From positions 310,001 through 374,000 of the forward strand of contig NZ_JADWPE010000001.1 in NCBI RefSeq assembly GCF_017308985.1: a DNA stretch of 64,000 bases, in the 5' to 3' direction. Within the stretch, counting starts at the first letter, position 1. The number at the start of each line of letters is the position of its first letter. Shown here one piece after another: positions 53,595 to 62,157 of the stretch. The translations under genes were made by a program, and so were the position numbers. This DNA is from Lysobacter changpingensis (GTDB taxonomy: Bacteria > Pseudomonadota > Gammaproteobacteria > Xanthomonadales > Xanthomonadaceae). The notes below the pieces were generated by a model that was not told the origin of the DNA, did not search any database, and worked only from the letters and a program-made list of their open reading frames with translations.

Positions 53595-55655
53595 GTGCTG
53601 GGCGAAATCGGGCAGGTCGCGCTGATCCTCGCGCTGCTGGTGTCGGTGCTGCAGGCGGCGATGCCGCTGGCCGGCGCGCAGCGCGGCGTCGCGCCGTGGA
53701 TGGCGATCGCGCGGCCGGCGGCCTACGCGCAGCTCGCGCTGGTCGCGCTGGCATTCCTGATCCTCACGCACGGCTTCGTGACGCAGGACTTCTCGCTGCG
53801 CTACGTCGCCGAGAACAGCAACTCCCTGCTGCCGCTGATGTACCGCTACACCGCGGTGTGGGGCGCGCACGAAGGCTCGCTGCTGCTGTGGGCGCTCATT
53901 CTGGCGGCCTGGACCGGAGCGGTCGCGCGCTTCTCGCGCAGCCTTCCGGAACCGGTCATCGCACGCGTGCTCGGCGTCATGGGCCTGGTGAGCGCGGGCT
54001 TCCTCGCGTTCCTGATCTTCACCAGCAACCCGTTCCTGCGCCTGCTGCCCGCCGCCGCCGAAGGTCGCGATCTCAACCCGCTGCTGCAGGACCCGGGGAT
54101 GATCATCCATCCGCCGATGCTGTACCTGGGTTACGTGGGCTTCGCGGTGCCGTTCGCGTTCGCGATCGCCGCGCTGCTCGACGGAAAGATCGACGCACGC
54201 TGGCTGCGCTGGACGCGTCCGTGGACGAACGTCGCCTGGGCGTTCCTGACGCTCGGCATCGCGCTGGGTTCGTGGTGGGCGTATTACGAGCTCGGCTGGG
54301 GCGGCTGGTGGTTCTGGGATCCGGTCGAGAACGCGAGCTTCATGCCGTGGCTCGCCGGCGCCGCGCTGCTGCATTCGCAGGCGGTGACCGAAAAACGCGG
54401 CAGCTTCCGCGGCTGGACGCTGCTGCTCGCCATCGCCACGTTCTCGCTGTCGCTGCTGGGCACGTTCCTGGTGCGTTCGGGCGTGCTGACCAGCGTCCAT
54501 GCGTTCGCGGCCGATCCGGCGCGCGGACTGTTCATCCTGATCTTCCTCGGCATCGTCGTCGGCGGGTCGCTCCTGCTGTACGCGTTGAAGGCGCCGTCGT
54601 CGGACGACGCCGGCAAACCGTTCGAACTGTTCTCGCGCGAAACGCTGCTGCTGGCCAACAACCTGCTGCTGTCCACCGCGTGCGCGATGGTGCTGCTGGG
54701 CACGCTGTATCCGCTGCTCGCCGATGCGCTGGAACTGGGCAAGATTTCCGTCGGCCCACCATATTTCGCGCTGATGTTCGTGCTGCTGATGGCGCCGCTG
54801 GTGCTGCTGCTGCCGTTCGGCCCGATCACCCGCTGGCAGCGCGAGCAGGTCTCGAAGCCGCTGGCGATGCTGTTGCCGTGGGCGGGGCTCGCGATCGCCC
54901 TCGCCGTCATCGCGTATTTCATGGCGCCGCAGGGACCGGTGAAGGTCGCCGCCGGCGTGCTCGGCGCGGCGTGGGTGCTGTTCGGCACCGCGCGTTTCGT
55001 GTGGACGCGCGTGCGCAGCCAGACCACGGGCCAGCGCTTCACCGCGGAAATGCTCGGCATGACGCTGGCGCATTTCGGCGTCGCCGTGTTCCTGGTCGGC
55101 GCGCTGCTGACCGAAGGCCTCACCACGCAGCGCGAGCTCGCCGTCGCGCCGGGGCAAACGGTCGAACTGGGCCGCTATTCCTTCCGCTTCGACGGCGCAA
55201 CGCATTCGCAGGGACCGAACTACGAAGCCGACCGCGGCACCGTCACCGTCTTCGAGAACGGCCGACCGCTTACCGTCATGCATCCCGAAAAGCGCGCCTA
55301 CGCGAGCGGCGGCCAGGTAATGACCGAAGCCGCCATCGCGCGCGGCGTCACGCGTGACCTCTACGTCGCGCTGGGCGAGCCACTCGGCAACGATGCGTGG
55401 GCGCTGCGCGTGCACATCAAGCCGTTCGTGCGCTGGATCTGGGCCGGCGCGCTGCTGATGATGCTGGGCGGGTTCGTGACGGCGACAGATCGGCGTTTCC
55501 GCGCGCGCGCCGTCGCAGCGAAAGAACCGGTGCTCCAACCGGCGGCCACGCCACTTGCCGCCGCGGATGGTTCGGCGTTCTGGGAACACGAATGGCACAA
55601 GCGTAACGCCGGCGGCCCCGATGCCAGTTTCGACAACGATGGAGACGATGCGTGA
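53595..55655 (+). CDS. ccmF: Cytochrome c heme lyase subunit CcmF
   Basis: A 686-residue polytopic membrane protein, the central part of the holocytochrome c synthase. It carries the WWD domain GWGGWWFWDPVENASFMPW near residue 235 and RDLNPLLQDPGMIIHPPMLYLGYVG just before, with the conserved histidines. The GTG at 53595 begins immediately after the ccmE stop, which explains the start. Its end overlaps ccmG as GTGA. Confidence 0.95.
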   Translation: MLGEIGQVALILALLVSVLQAAMPLAGAQRGVAPWMAIARPAAYAQLALVALAFLILTHGFVTQDFSLRYVAENSNSLLPLMYRYTAVWGAHEGSLLLWALILAAWTGAVARFSRSLPEPVIARVLGVMGLVSAGFLAFLIFTSNPFLRLLPAAAEGRDLNPLLQDPGMIIHPPMLYLGYVGFAVPFAFAIAALLDGKIDARWLRWTRPWTNVAWAFLTLGIALGSWWAYYELGWGGWWFWDPVENASFMPWLAGAALLHSQAVTEKRGSFRGWTLLLAIATFSLSLLGTFLVRSGVLTSVHAFAADPARGLFILIFLGIVVGGSLLLYALKAPSSDDAGKPFELFSRETLLLANNLLLSTACAMVLLGTLYPLLADALELGKISVGPPYFALMFVLLMAPLVLLLPFGPITRWQREQVSKPLAMLLPWAGLAIALAVIAYFMAPQGPVKVAAGVLGAAWVLFGTARFVWTRVRSQTTGQRFTAEMLGMTLAHFGVAVFLVGALLTEGLTTQRELAVAPGQTVELGRYSFRFDGATHSQGPNYEADRGTVTVFENGRPLTVMHPEKRAYASGGQVMTEAAIARGVTRDLYVALGEPLGNDAWALRVHIKPFVRWIWAGALLMMLGGFVTATDRRFRARAVAAKEPVLQPAATPLAAADGSAFWEHEWHKRNAGGPDASFDNDGDDA

Positions 55656-56215
55656 ACAAGGCCCGCTGGCTCCCGTTGATCGTCGTCGCCGCACTCGGCG
55701 TGCTGCTTTTCGCCGGCGTGATGCTCAGCCGCAATCCCAATCGCGACGCCCTGCCCTCGCCGCTGATCGGCAAGCCGGCGCCGGCGTTCAGCCTGCCGGT
55801 GCTGCACGAACCGGGGCGCCTGGTCACCGACCGGGACCTGCGCGGCGCACCGTACCTGTTGAACGTGTGGGGCAGCTGGTGCCCGGCCTGTCGCGACGAG
55901 CATCCGGTGCTCACGCGTTTCGCCGAGACCAAGCGCGTGCGCGTGATCGGCTTCAACTGGAAGGACGAACACGCCGACGCGCTGCGCTGGCTGGAACAGT
56001 TCGGCAATCCGTACCTCATGGTCCTCACCGACTACGACGGCAAGGCCGCGATCGACTGGGGCATCTACGGCGCGCCGGAAACCTTCCTCGTCGACGCCGG
56101 CGGCACGATCCGCTGGAAGTACGTCGGCCCGCTCACCGACGCGGTGATCGAGCGCGAACTGCTGCCCAAGCTCGCGCAGATCGACGCGCAGTCCGGCAAG
56201 GACCGGCCGCTGTGA
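55652..56215 (+). CDS. ccmG: Thiol:disulfide reductase CcmG (DsbE)
   Basis: A 187-residue thioredoxin-like periplasmic protein with an N-terminal anchor (LIVVAALGVLLFAGVML) and active site WGSWCPACRDEHP. It keeps apocytochrome c cysteines reduced. The GTG at 55652 overlaps ccmF; the stop overlaps ccmH by one base (TGATG). Confidence 0.94.
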   Translation: MNKARWLPLIVVAALGVLLFAGVMLSRNPNRDALPSPLIGKPAPAFSLPVLHEPGRLVTDRDLRGAPYLLNVWGSWCPACRDEHPVLTRFAETKRVRVIGFNWKDEHADALRWLEQFGNPYLMVLTDYDGKAAIDWGIYGAPETFLVDAGGTIRWKYVGPLTDAVIERELLPKLAQIDAQSGKDRPL

Positions 56216-56661
56216 TGCGCGCCGTGTTGCTGGCCTTCGCGCTGATGCTGTCGAGTGCCTGCGTGTTCGCGCAGGTCGCCACCGACGCCACGCCGCTGAC
56301 GTTCAACGACACGGCCGAGGAAAAGCGCTTCCACGCGCTGGTGAGCGAACTGCGCTGCGTGATGTGCCAGAACCAGTCGCTGGCCGATTCCAACGCGCAG
56401 ATCGCGGTGGATCTTCGCCGCGAAGTGCTGGAACTCATGCGCGAGGGCAGGTCCGACGCGGAGATCAAGGATTTCCTCGTCGCGCGCTACGGCGAATTCG
56501 TGCTGTACCGCCCGCAGGTCGAAAGCAGGACATGGTTGCTGTGGTTCGGCCCGGCGCTGGTGCTGCTGGCCGGCGGCGTGATCGTCGCCAGCGTGCTGCG
56601 ACGCCGACCGCGTCCGTCCGCATCGGCGGCGGACGAGCGCAACGAAGAGCAGGAGTGGTAA
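56215..56661 (+). CDS. ccmH: Cytochrome c maturation thiol reductase CcmH
   Basis: A 148-residue protein with signal peptide, the active site LRCVMCQNQSLADSNA and a C-terminal membrane segment (WLLWFGPALVLLAGGVIVASVL). It handles apocytochrome c cysteines with CcmG. Its stop overlaps ccmI by one base (TAATG). Confidence 0.93.
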   Translation: MRAVLLAFALMLSSACVFAQVATDATPLTFNDTAEEKRFHALVSELRCVMCQNQSLADSNAQIAVDLRREVLELMREGRSDAEIKDFLVARYGEFVLYRPQVESRTWLLWFGPALVLLAGGVIVASVLRRRPRPSASAADERNEEQEW

Positions 56662-57671
56662 TGAGCGGTGCAAGCTGGGGTTTCGTGATCGCCGGCCTCG
56701 TGCTGGCCGTGCTGACGCTGACCTACGTGCTGCGTCCGCTGTGGCGCACGCGGCGCATGGCCGGCATCGCCGTGATCGCCGGACTGACGTTCGCCACCGC
56801 GCTGGCCTACGTCGCCATCGGCACGCCCGCCGCGCTGGACGACGCGCAGCGCGAGATGCCCAGGACGCTGGAGGACGCCATCGCCAAGCTCGAAGCCGAG
56901 CTGCAGCGCGACCCGAACCAGGTCGAAGGCTGGCGCCTGCTCGGCCGCGCGTACATCGCGCAGGGCGACAGCGCGAAGGCCGCCGACGCGCTCGGGCGCG
57001 CGATCAAGCTCGCGCCGGACGATCCGGACCTGCTCGCCGAAGCCGCCGAGATGCGTGCCCTCGCCGCCCCGGAACGCCGCTTCGACGCGGAAGGCGTGGC
57101 CATGCTCCGCCGCGCGATCGAACTGCAGCCCATGCACCAGCGTGCGCGCTGGTTCCTCGGCATCGCCCAGCGTCAGGCCGCGCAGCCGGCGGAAGCCGCG
57201 CGTACGTGGGAGCCGTTGCTGACCATCGTCGATGCCGCCGCGGCCGTGCCGCTGCGCGCGCAGATCGACGCGGCACGCGCCGAGGCCGGATTGCCGCCGC
57301 TGCCGCAGGCCGCAGCCGCGACGCCTTCAACGGCCGGGCTGAAGGTGAGGGTCACCGTGGCGCCGGAACTCGCTGCGAAGGTGCCCGCGAACGCGAGCCT
57401 GTTCGTGATCGCGCGCCAGGCCGGCGGCCCGCCGATGCCGGTCGCGGTCGAGAAGCTGCCGGCGCAGGAATTCCCGCGCGAGGTCGTGCTCGACGACGCC
57501 GACAGCCCGATGCCGACGATGAAGTTGTCGCAGCTCGACAAGGTCGACGTGCTGGCACGCATTTCCGCCAGCGGCGATGCCACGCCTCAGCCGGGCGACC
57601 TGGAAGCGAAGGCGCGGGTGTCGGACAAGTCGGGCGTGGTCGAACTGGTGATCGACAGCGTTCGCCCGTGA
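56661..57671 (+). CDS. ccmI: Cytochrome c maturation TPR protein CcmI (CycH)
   Basis: A 336-residue membrane-anchored apocytochrome c chaperone. There are two N-terminal hydrophobic segments (GFVIAGLVLAVLTLTYVL and VIAGLTFATALAYVAIG). TPR repeats run from about residue 68 to 195 (VEGWRLLGRAYIAQGDSAKAADALGRAI by region, then RRFDAEGVAMLRRAIELQP). A C-terminal beta-rich CycH domain follows (LKVRVTVAPELAAKVPANASLFVIARQ). It ends the operon. Confidence 0.92.
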   Translation: MSGASWGFVIAGLVLAVLTLTYVLRPLWRTRRMAGIAVIAGLTFATALAYVAIGTPAALDDAQREMPRTLEDAIAKLEAELQRDPNQVEGWRLLGRAYIAQGDSAKAADALGRAIKLAPDDPDLLAEAAEMRALAAPERRFDAEGVAMLRRAIELQPMHQRARWFLGIAQRQAAQPAEAARTWEPLLTIVDAAAAVPLRAQIDAARAEAGLPPLPQAAAATPSTAGLKVRVTVAPELAAKVPANASLFVIARQAGGPPMPVAVEKLPAQEFPREVVLDDADSPMPTMKLSQLDKVDVLARISASGDATPQPGDLEAKARVSDKSGVVELVIDSVRP

Positions 57672-57786
57672 CGCTCGCGGGCGGACTCCCGGCGGCATGT
57701 TTCCGACGCCGGTAAGCGGATTTTCCGACATGCCCGCAAGCGCAACGGTAATGCCCTCGGCCCATCGCGCTCGGTAAGCTTGCCCC

Positions 57787-58920
57787 ATGACCGAATTCAT
57801 CCCGCCCGGCACCCGCTGGTTCGATCTCCCCTCCCCCTTTGCGATGAAGCGCGGCGGCGAACTGCACGGCGCCCGCGTCGCGTACGAAACCTGGGGCACG
57901 CTCAACGACGCGCGCGACAACGCCGTACTGATCGTCACCGGCCTCTCGCCCGACGCGCACGCCGCGAGCAACGACGGGAATCCGGAACCGGGCTGGTGGG
58001 AGGCGATGCTCGGTCCCGGCAAGCCCATCGACACCGATCGCTGGTTCGTGATCTGCGTGAACTCGCTGGGCAGCTGCAAGGGTTCGACCGGTCCGGCGTC
58101 GATCGATCCCCGCACGGGGGAGTTGTACCGGCTGGATTTCCCGGACCTTTCGGTGGAGGACGGCGCTGACGCGTCCGCGCATCTCGTGCGTGGACTCGGC
58201 ATCGATCGCCTCGCCTGCCTGATCGGCAACTCGATGGGCGGCATGACGGCGCTGGCGTTCCTGCTGCGACACCCGGGACTGGCGCGCACCCACATCAACA
58301 TCTCCGGCGCGGCGAAGGCGCTGCCGTTCTCCATCGCGATCCGCTCGCTGCAGCGCGAGGCGATCCGGCTCGATCCGAACTGGAACCACGGCCGCTACGA
58401 CGACGCGCACTACCCCGAATCGGGCATGCGCATGGCGCGCAAGCTGGGCGTGATCACCTATCGCTCGGCACTGGAATGGGACGGCCGGTTCGGTCGCGTG
58501 CGGCTGGACTCGGACCGCGCCGACGAGGATCCCTTCGGCCTGGAGTTCGAAGTCGAAAGCTACCTGGAAGGCCACGCGCGCCGCTTCGTGCGCCGGTTCG
58601 ATCCCAACTGCTACCTCTATCTCAGCCGGTCGATGGACTGGTTCGACATCGGCGAGTACTGCGCGTCGCGCCAGAACGGCGAGGCCGACACGCGCGCAGG
58701 GCTGGCGAGCATCCGCGTGGAGAAGGCGCTGGCGATCGGCGTGCACACCGACATCCTCTTCCCCCTGCAGCAGCAGGAGGAAATCGCCGAAGGCCTGCGT
58801 GCGGGCGGCGCGGACGCCACGTTCCTGCCGCTTCCCTCGCCGCAGGGGCACGACGCGTTCCTGGTGGACATCGCGCGCTTCGGGCCGGCGGTCGCGGATT
58901 TCCTCGATTCGTTGCGTTAA
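57787..58920 (+). CDS. metX: MetX-family acyltransferase: homoserine O-acetyltransferase or serine O-succinyltransferase
   Basis: A 377-residue alpha/beta-hydrolase of the MetX family, acting in the cytosol. Nucleophile Ser in IGNSMGGMTALAF, Asp in GVHTDILFPLQQ, His in SPQGHDAFL. Segments NSLGSCKGSTGPASIDP and RSLQREAIRLDPNWNHGRY are conserved. In Xanthomonadales many MetX-like enzymes acylate serine with succinyl-CoA for cysteine synthesis instead of homoserine; sequence alone here does not settle it. The neighbouring cysteine dioxygenase-type gene favours a cysteine role. A TAAGCT nine bases before the ATG may be its -10. Confidence 0.88.
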   Translation: MTEFIPPGTRWFDLPSPFAMKRGGELHGARVAYETWGTLNDARDNAVLIVTGLSPDAHAASNDGNPEPGWWEAMLGPGKPIDTDRWFVICVNSLGSCKGSTGPASIDPRTGELYRLDFPDLSVEDGADASAHLVRGLGIDRLACLIGNSMGGMTALAFLLRHPGLARTHINISGAAKALPFSIAIRSLQREAIRLDPNWNHGRYDDAHYPESGMRMARKLGVITYRSALEWDGRFGRVRLDSDRADEDPFGLEFEVESYLEGHARRFVRRFDPNCYLYLSRSMDWFDIGEYCASRQNGEADTRAGLASIRVEKALAIGVHTDILFPLQQQEEIAEGLRAGGADATFLPLPSPQGHDAFLVDIARFGPAVADFLDSLR

Positions 58921-58976
58921 ACCCGCGTAACGCCGCGGATTGATGCAACGCAAGAAATGAGTTCGGAGCCGCGCGG

Positions 58977-58982
58977 TAGAAT
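58977..58982 (+). promoter_or_regulatory. Candidate -10 box of the cysteine dioxygenase-type gene
   Basis: TAGAAT ends six bases before the ATG at 58989. With normal spacing transcription would start at or beside the A of the ATG, giving a leaderless transcript. No strong ribosome binding site is present upstream. Confidence 0.4.
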
Positions 58983-58988
58983 CGCGGC

Positions 58989-59585
58989 ATGAACGCCACC
59001 GCCGCGCTGCCCGAAATCGCCTTCCCCGGCCACGAAAAGCTGGTCGCCGCCATCGACGCCGCCGTCGGTGCCGGCGATGAACACGCGGTCACCGCGGCCC
59101 TGCGCAGCACGCTGTGCGGCATGATCCGCGACCGCGACGTGCAGTTGCCCGCCTGCGTCCACCAGCCCATCGCCGACCACTACGCGCGCCGCGAGCTCTA
59201 CCGCAGCCCGGAACACGGCTACAGCGTGGTCGCGATGACCTGGGGGCCCGGCCAGGGCACGCCGGTGCACGACCACTGCGGCCTGTGGTGCGTGGAAGGC
59301 GTATGGGACGGCGAGCTGGAAATCACCCAGTACGAACTGCTCGAGCGCGCCGGCGACCGCTTCCGCTTCCGGGCCGCAGGCGGCATGCACGCCGGCCCCG
59401 GCAGCGCCGGCAGCCTGATCCCGCCGCACGAGTACCACACGATCCGCAACGCCAGCACCGACGCGGTGGCCGTCTCGCTGCACATCTACAAGGCGCCGAT
59501 GGAAGCCTGCGCGACCTTCGTTCCTGACCAGGGCGAGTGGTTCTCGCGCGTGTCCAAGGCGCTGCGCACCGACGAAGCGGCCTGA
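58989..59585 (+). CDS. Cysteine dioxygenase-family cupin
   Basis: A 198-residue cupin. The iron site is recognisable as His-x-His in PVHDHCGLWCVEGVWDGELE and the third histidine in HEYHTIRNAS. Members oxidise the thiol of cysteine to the sulfinate; bacterial paralogues use 3-mercaptopropionate. The length agrees with both. It lies 68 bases downstream of the MetX-type gene on the same strand, pointing to control of cysteine levels. The substrate is not decided by the sequence. Confidence 0.85.
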   Translation: MNATAALPEIAFPGHEKLVAAIDAAVGAGDEHAVTAALRSTLCGMIRDRDVQLPACVHQPIADHYARRELYRSPEHGYSVVAMTWGPGQGTPVHDHCGLWCVEGVWDGELEITQYELLERAGDRFRFRAAGGMHAGPGSAGSLIPPHEYHTIRNASTDAVAVSLHIYKAPMEACATFVPDQGEWFSRVSKALRTDEAA

Positions 59586-59691
59586 TCGCGGCGGGCACCC
59601 GTCGCGGTTCATCGAATGACTGACCTCCGGCACCTTGGCCGCGGCGCGCGGCCGGCTTAGTTTTGGCGCTTTCTCCGCCTGGAGCGCGCAC

Positions 59692-60150
59692 GTGCTGACC
59701 GACTTCCTCCTCGCTTCCCTGCACCATCTCCTCGTCTTCGGACTGGCCGCGATGCTGGTGGCCGAATCCGTGCTCCTGCGCGGCGCCCTCGACCGCCAGA
59801 CGCTCCAGCGCCTGACCGGCCTCGACATGGGCTACGGCATCTGCGCGATGGCCCTCATCGCGGTTGGCATCGCGCGCGTTGTCTACGGCGTCAAGGGCCA
59901 CGACTTCTACCTGCACAACCCGTGGTTCCACGCCAAGATGGGCGCGTTCGTGCTGGTCGGCCTGCTCTCGATCCTGCCGACGATGCGCTTCCTGCGCTGG
60001 CGCAAGGCGCTGGCGGCGAACCCGATCTTCCTGCCCGATGCGTCCGAAGTCGCCCGCATGCGCGGCATCGTCCGCTTCGAACTGGTCCTGCTCGCCGCGA
60101 TCTTCGTCTTCGCCGCCGCCATGGCCCGCTACGGCGGCCTGGGCCTCTGA
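59692..60150 (+). CDS. DUF2214 membrane protein
   Basis: A 152-residue inner-membrane protein with four hydrophobic segments (HHLLVFGLAAMLVAESVLL, GICAMALIAVGIARVVYG, MGAFVLVGLLSILPTMRFL, ELVLLAAIFVFAAAMA), matching the DUF2214 family. The GTG at 59692 (VLTDFLLASLHH) starts the family-type N-terminus; an ATG at 59635 would add a basic stretch. Function is not known. Confidence 0.82.
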   Translation: MLTDFLLASLHHLLVFGLAAMLVAESVLLRGALDRQTLQRLTGLDMGYGICAMALIAVGIARVVYGVKGHDFYLHNPWFHAKMGAFVLVGLLSILPTMRFLRWRKALAANPIFLPDASEVARMRGIVRFELVLLAAIFVFAAAMARYGGLGL

Positions 60151-60153
60151 CCC

Positions 60154-60182
60154 CTGCCGCCAGCCCGCCCCTCGGCTATACT
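60154..60182 (+). promoter_or_regulatory. Promoter of tRNA-Leu
   Basis: TATACT at 60177-60182 with CTGCCG at 60154-60159, 17 bases apart, ending 10 bases before the tRNA 5' end. Confidence 0.5.
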
Positions 60183-60192
60183 GCACGGCCGC

Positions 60193-60279
60193 GCCGGAAT
60201 GGCGGAATCGGTAGACGCAGCGGACTCAAAATCCGCCGCCCTTAAAAGCGTGTGGGTTCGAGTCCCACTTCCGGCACCA
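60193..60279 (+). tRNA. tRNA-Leu (CAA anticodon)
   Basis: 87 bases including the encoded CCA. The acceptor stem GCCGGAA pairs with TTCCGGC, followed by discriminator A and CCA. Anticodon loop CTCAAAA is closed by GCGGA/TCCGC, with the anticodon CAA at 60227-60229. The long variable arm (CGCCCTTAAAAGCG region) marks a type II tRNA, as expected for leucine. T-arm GTGGGTTCGAGTCCCAC is intact. Confidence 0.96.
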
Positions 60280-60281
60280 TA

Positions 60282-60316
60282 GAAAAAAGGTCAGGCCTCG
60301 CGGTCTGGCCTTTTTT
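60282..60316 (+). terminator. Terminator of tRNA-Leu
   Basis: AAAAAAGGTCAGGCC pairs, with two G-U-type mismatches, with GGTCTGGCCTTTTTT around a four-base loop, giving a long stem with a T tract. It could work in both directions. Confidence 0.85.
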
Positions 60317-60471
60317 GTTTTGTCCGGCCACTTGCCATCCTGGCACCGCCGAAGTGCCGCTCGCCGCAGGCACGCGCCACGGGCATGAACCAACCCGCGA
60401 CTTCTTCCGATTGCGATCGAGTATCTCGCATGGCTTAAAGGACATTCGCTTTCACTTCAGGGACAAGAAGT

Positions 60472-61194
60472 ATGAAATCGGATGTGGCCTTCTCCTTCGC
60501 GTTGGGCGAAGGGCCGGCTCTGGATGTGGTCCGTTTCGAGCTGACCGAAGGTGTTTCGCAATCGCTCCGGCTGGAGCTTGATCTTTCCAGCATCGATGAC
60601 GCGATCGATACGGCGGAATTGCTGGATCGCGAAGCGGTGTTCACCATCGAGCGCGACGGTGAGCCGATGCGCACGGTGCACGGCGTCTGCACCGCGTTCG
60701 AGCAGTGCGAGACCGGCTTCCGGCTGACCCGCTACAGGGCGGTCGTCGAATCACCGCTCGCGCGCCTGGCACTGCGCCACAACAGCCGCATCTTCCAGCA
60801 GGTCAATGCGCCGGAGATCCTGGAAACAATCCTGAAAGAGCATCGCTTTCAAGGGACGAAAACGACGTATCTCGGCCACCACGAGCCGCGCGAATACGCC
60901 ACCCAGTACAGGGAACACGACGACCGCTTCGTTCATCGTCTCGCGACGGAAGAAGGCATCGTCTACTGGCACGACGCGGCAACCTTCAGCGCCTACGACG
61001 ATGACGGCAACAGGTACACGATCCACGTGCGTCGAACGTTGATCGAGGCGCGCGGTTCGGGTGAGCGGCGGGTCGTGGAAGGGATGCGTTCGTATCACCT
61101 GAGCGATGGCGCTGCCGTCGATCGCATCGATGCGGAGTCGTTCGCCATCGTTGCCAGCGGGATCGCCTTGCGCACCAGGTCGGTGGGCGGTTGA
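60472..61194 (+). CDS. Truncated VgrG (gp27-like N-terminal domain only)
   Basis: A 240-residue protein matching the N-terminal domain of VgrG, the type VI secretion spike: DVVRFELTEGVSQSLRLELDL, RLTRYRAVVESPLARLAL, and REYATQYREHDDRFVHRLATEEGIVYWHD. A full VgrG has about 600 or more residues; here the gp5-like needle and the C-terminal part are absent and the last 30 residues (FAIVASGIALRTRSVGG) look unlike the family. The frame ends in TGA and I see no continuation in another frame. No other T6SS gene is nearby. The stretch has a lower GC content than its neighbours by eye and starts 193 bases after tRNA-Leu, which suggests an acquired remnant. Confidence 0.8.
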   Translation: MKSDVAFSFALGEGPALDVVRFELTEGVSQSLRLELDLSSIDDAIDTAELLDREAVFTIERDGEPMRTVHGVCTAFEQCETGFRLTRYRAVVESPLARLALRHNSRIFQQVNAPEILETILKEHRFQGTKTTYLGHHEPREYATQYREHDDRFVHRLATEEGIVYWHDAATFSAYDDDGNRYTIHVRRTLIEARGSGERRVVEGMRSYHLSDGAAVDRIDAESFAIVASGIALRTRSVGG

Positions 61195-61238
61195 TCCGAT
61201 TCAGGGCGAACGGCGCGTCACCGTGAGACCTGGCGCAA

Positions 61239-61748
61239 CTACAACCCCGCATTCGCCACACGCCGATACCGCACCTCCACCGCCTTCGCCGACTCGCCCT
61301 GCGGGGAGATGTTGGTCATCGTGATGATGAGCTGGTCCGGGTCGGGCTGTTCGATTTCGGTGCGCCAGTCCCAGCGCGGGCCGCCTTTTCCGTCGCCGTA
61401 GCTGCCCAGCACGTTGAAGTGATCCGACGTGGCCGGGCCGGCGGAGAACATGATGCTGGTGCCGGTGCCGAAGCTTTCGACCCAGGCCGATTCGTAGGCG
61501 TTTTCGGCCAGGTGCAGGCCGTAGATGGCAACGCCTTCGATGGGATCGTCGCGGTAACGCGTGCGGTATTCGTGGATCAGGAAGCGGCCGTCGAGGATGC
61601 CGCGGACGGTGCCGCGCTGCGGCGCTTCACAGGCGAGATGATCGGGCTGGAACCAGAGCCGGAAAGTGCCTTCCCATTCGCCGATCATCTGCGCGAGTCG
61701 CCGATGCCCACCCTGCGCGATGGAAGCCTCGAACTGTTTCTTGCCCAT
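61239..61748 (-). CDS. DUF1579 protein
   Basis: A 169-residue soluble protein. It starts at ATG 61748 behind GGAGG with five bases of spacing. Segments GHRRLAQMIGEWEGTFRLWFQPD, GRFLIHEYRTRYRDDPIEGVAIYG and ESAWVESFGTGTSIMFS resemble DUF1579, a lipocalin-like family of unknown role. The longer frame upstream is another gene's antisense region and is not used. Confidence 0.8.
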   Translation of the reverse strand: MGKKQFEASIAQGGHRRLAQMIGEWEGTFRLWFQPDHLACEAPQRGTVRGILDGRFLIHEYRTRYRDDPIEGVAIYGLHLAENAYESAWVESFGTGTSIMFSAGPATSDHFNVLGSYGDGKGGPRWDWRTEIEQPDPDQLIITMTNISPQGESAKAVEVRYRRVANAGL

Positions 61749-61767
61749 GACGCCCTCCGGCGCGAGG

Positions 61768-61974
61768 TCAGGGCAGCAGCGTACCGAACACCACGCGCGA
61801 GCGCTCATCGTAGATGCGCAGCCACAGTGCCTGCCGGCTTTTCTCCGCGCACCGCTTTGCCTTCGGCAACACCGCGGCAAGCGCGGCTTCGGCGCTGGCG
61901 TAATCGGCGCAGGCTTCGGCGATCTGCTGGTGCAGAACGCCGCCGTCGTGGCGCGATAGTTCGACGCGGTACAT
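61768..61974 (-). CDS. Small hypothetical protein
   Basis: A 68-residue protein (MYRVELSRHDGGVLHQQIAE at the N-terminus) that I do not recognise. The ATG at 61974 has GGAGGAAG about six bases before it, which fixes the start and makes a real gene likely. It lies 19 bases upstream of the DUF1579 gene, so the two probably form an operon. It has no membrane segment. Confidence 0.65.
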   Translation of the reverse strand: MYRVELSRHDGGVLHQQIAEACADYASAEAALAAVLPKAKRCAEKSRQALWLRIYDERSRVVFGTLLP

Positions 61975-62157
61975 CGGGGGCTTCCTCCCGGCTGGGGGAA
62001 CGTCCGGATTGGACGGGCGGGGACAGGATTCATAGGCTGCCAAGCTTTCCCGGGCGCCGCAGTCAGCGGGGTCTGCGGCGCTTTGTAGGACTATCCCTAC
62101 ACTGACTCAGCCGGCTCAGCTGAACGCAACTTCCATTCCCCCTGCCAATACATCCGC

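Noticed and set aside
57672-57786. Search for a SAM-type riboswitch before the MetX-family gene
   Set aside because: No multi-stem pattern or terminator/anti-terminator pair is visible in the 115 bases.
60280-61240. Attachment-site duplication of the tRNA-Leu 3' end
   Set aside because: I scanned for the T-arm and acceptor sequence downstream and saw no second copy in the window.
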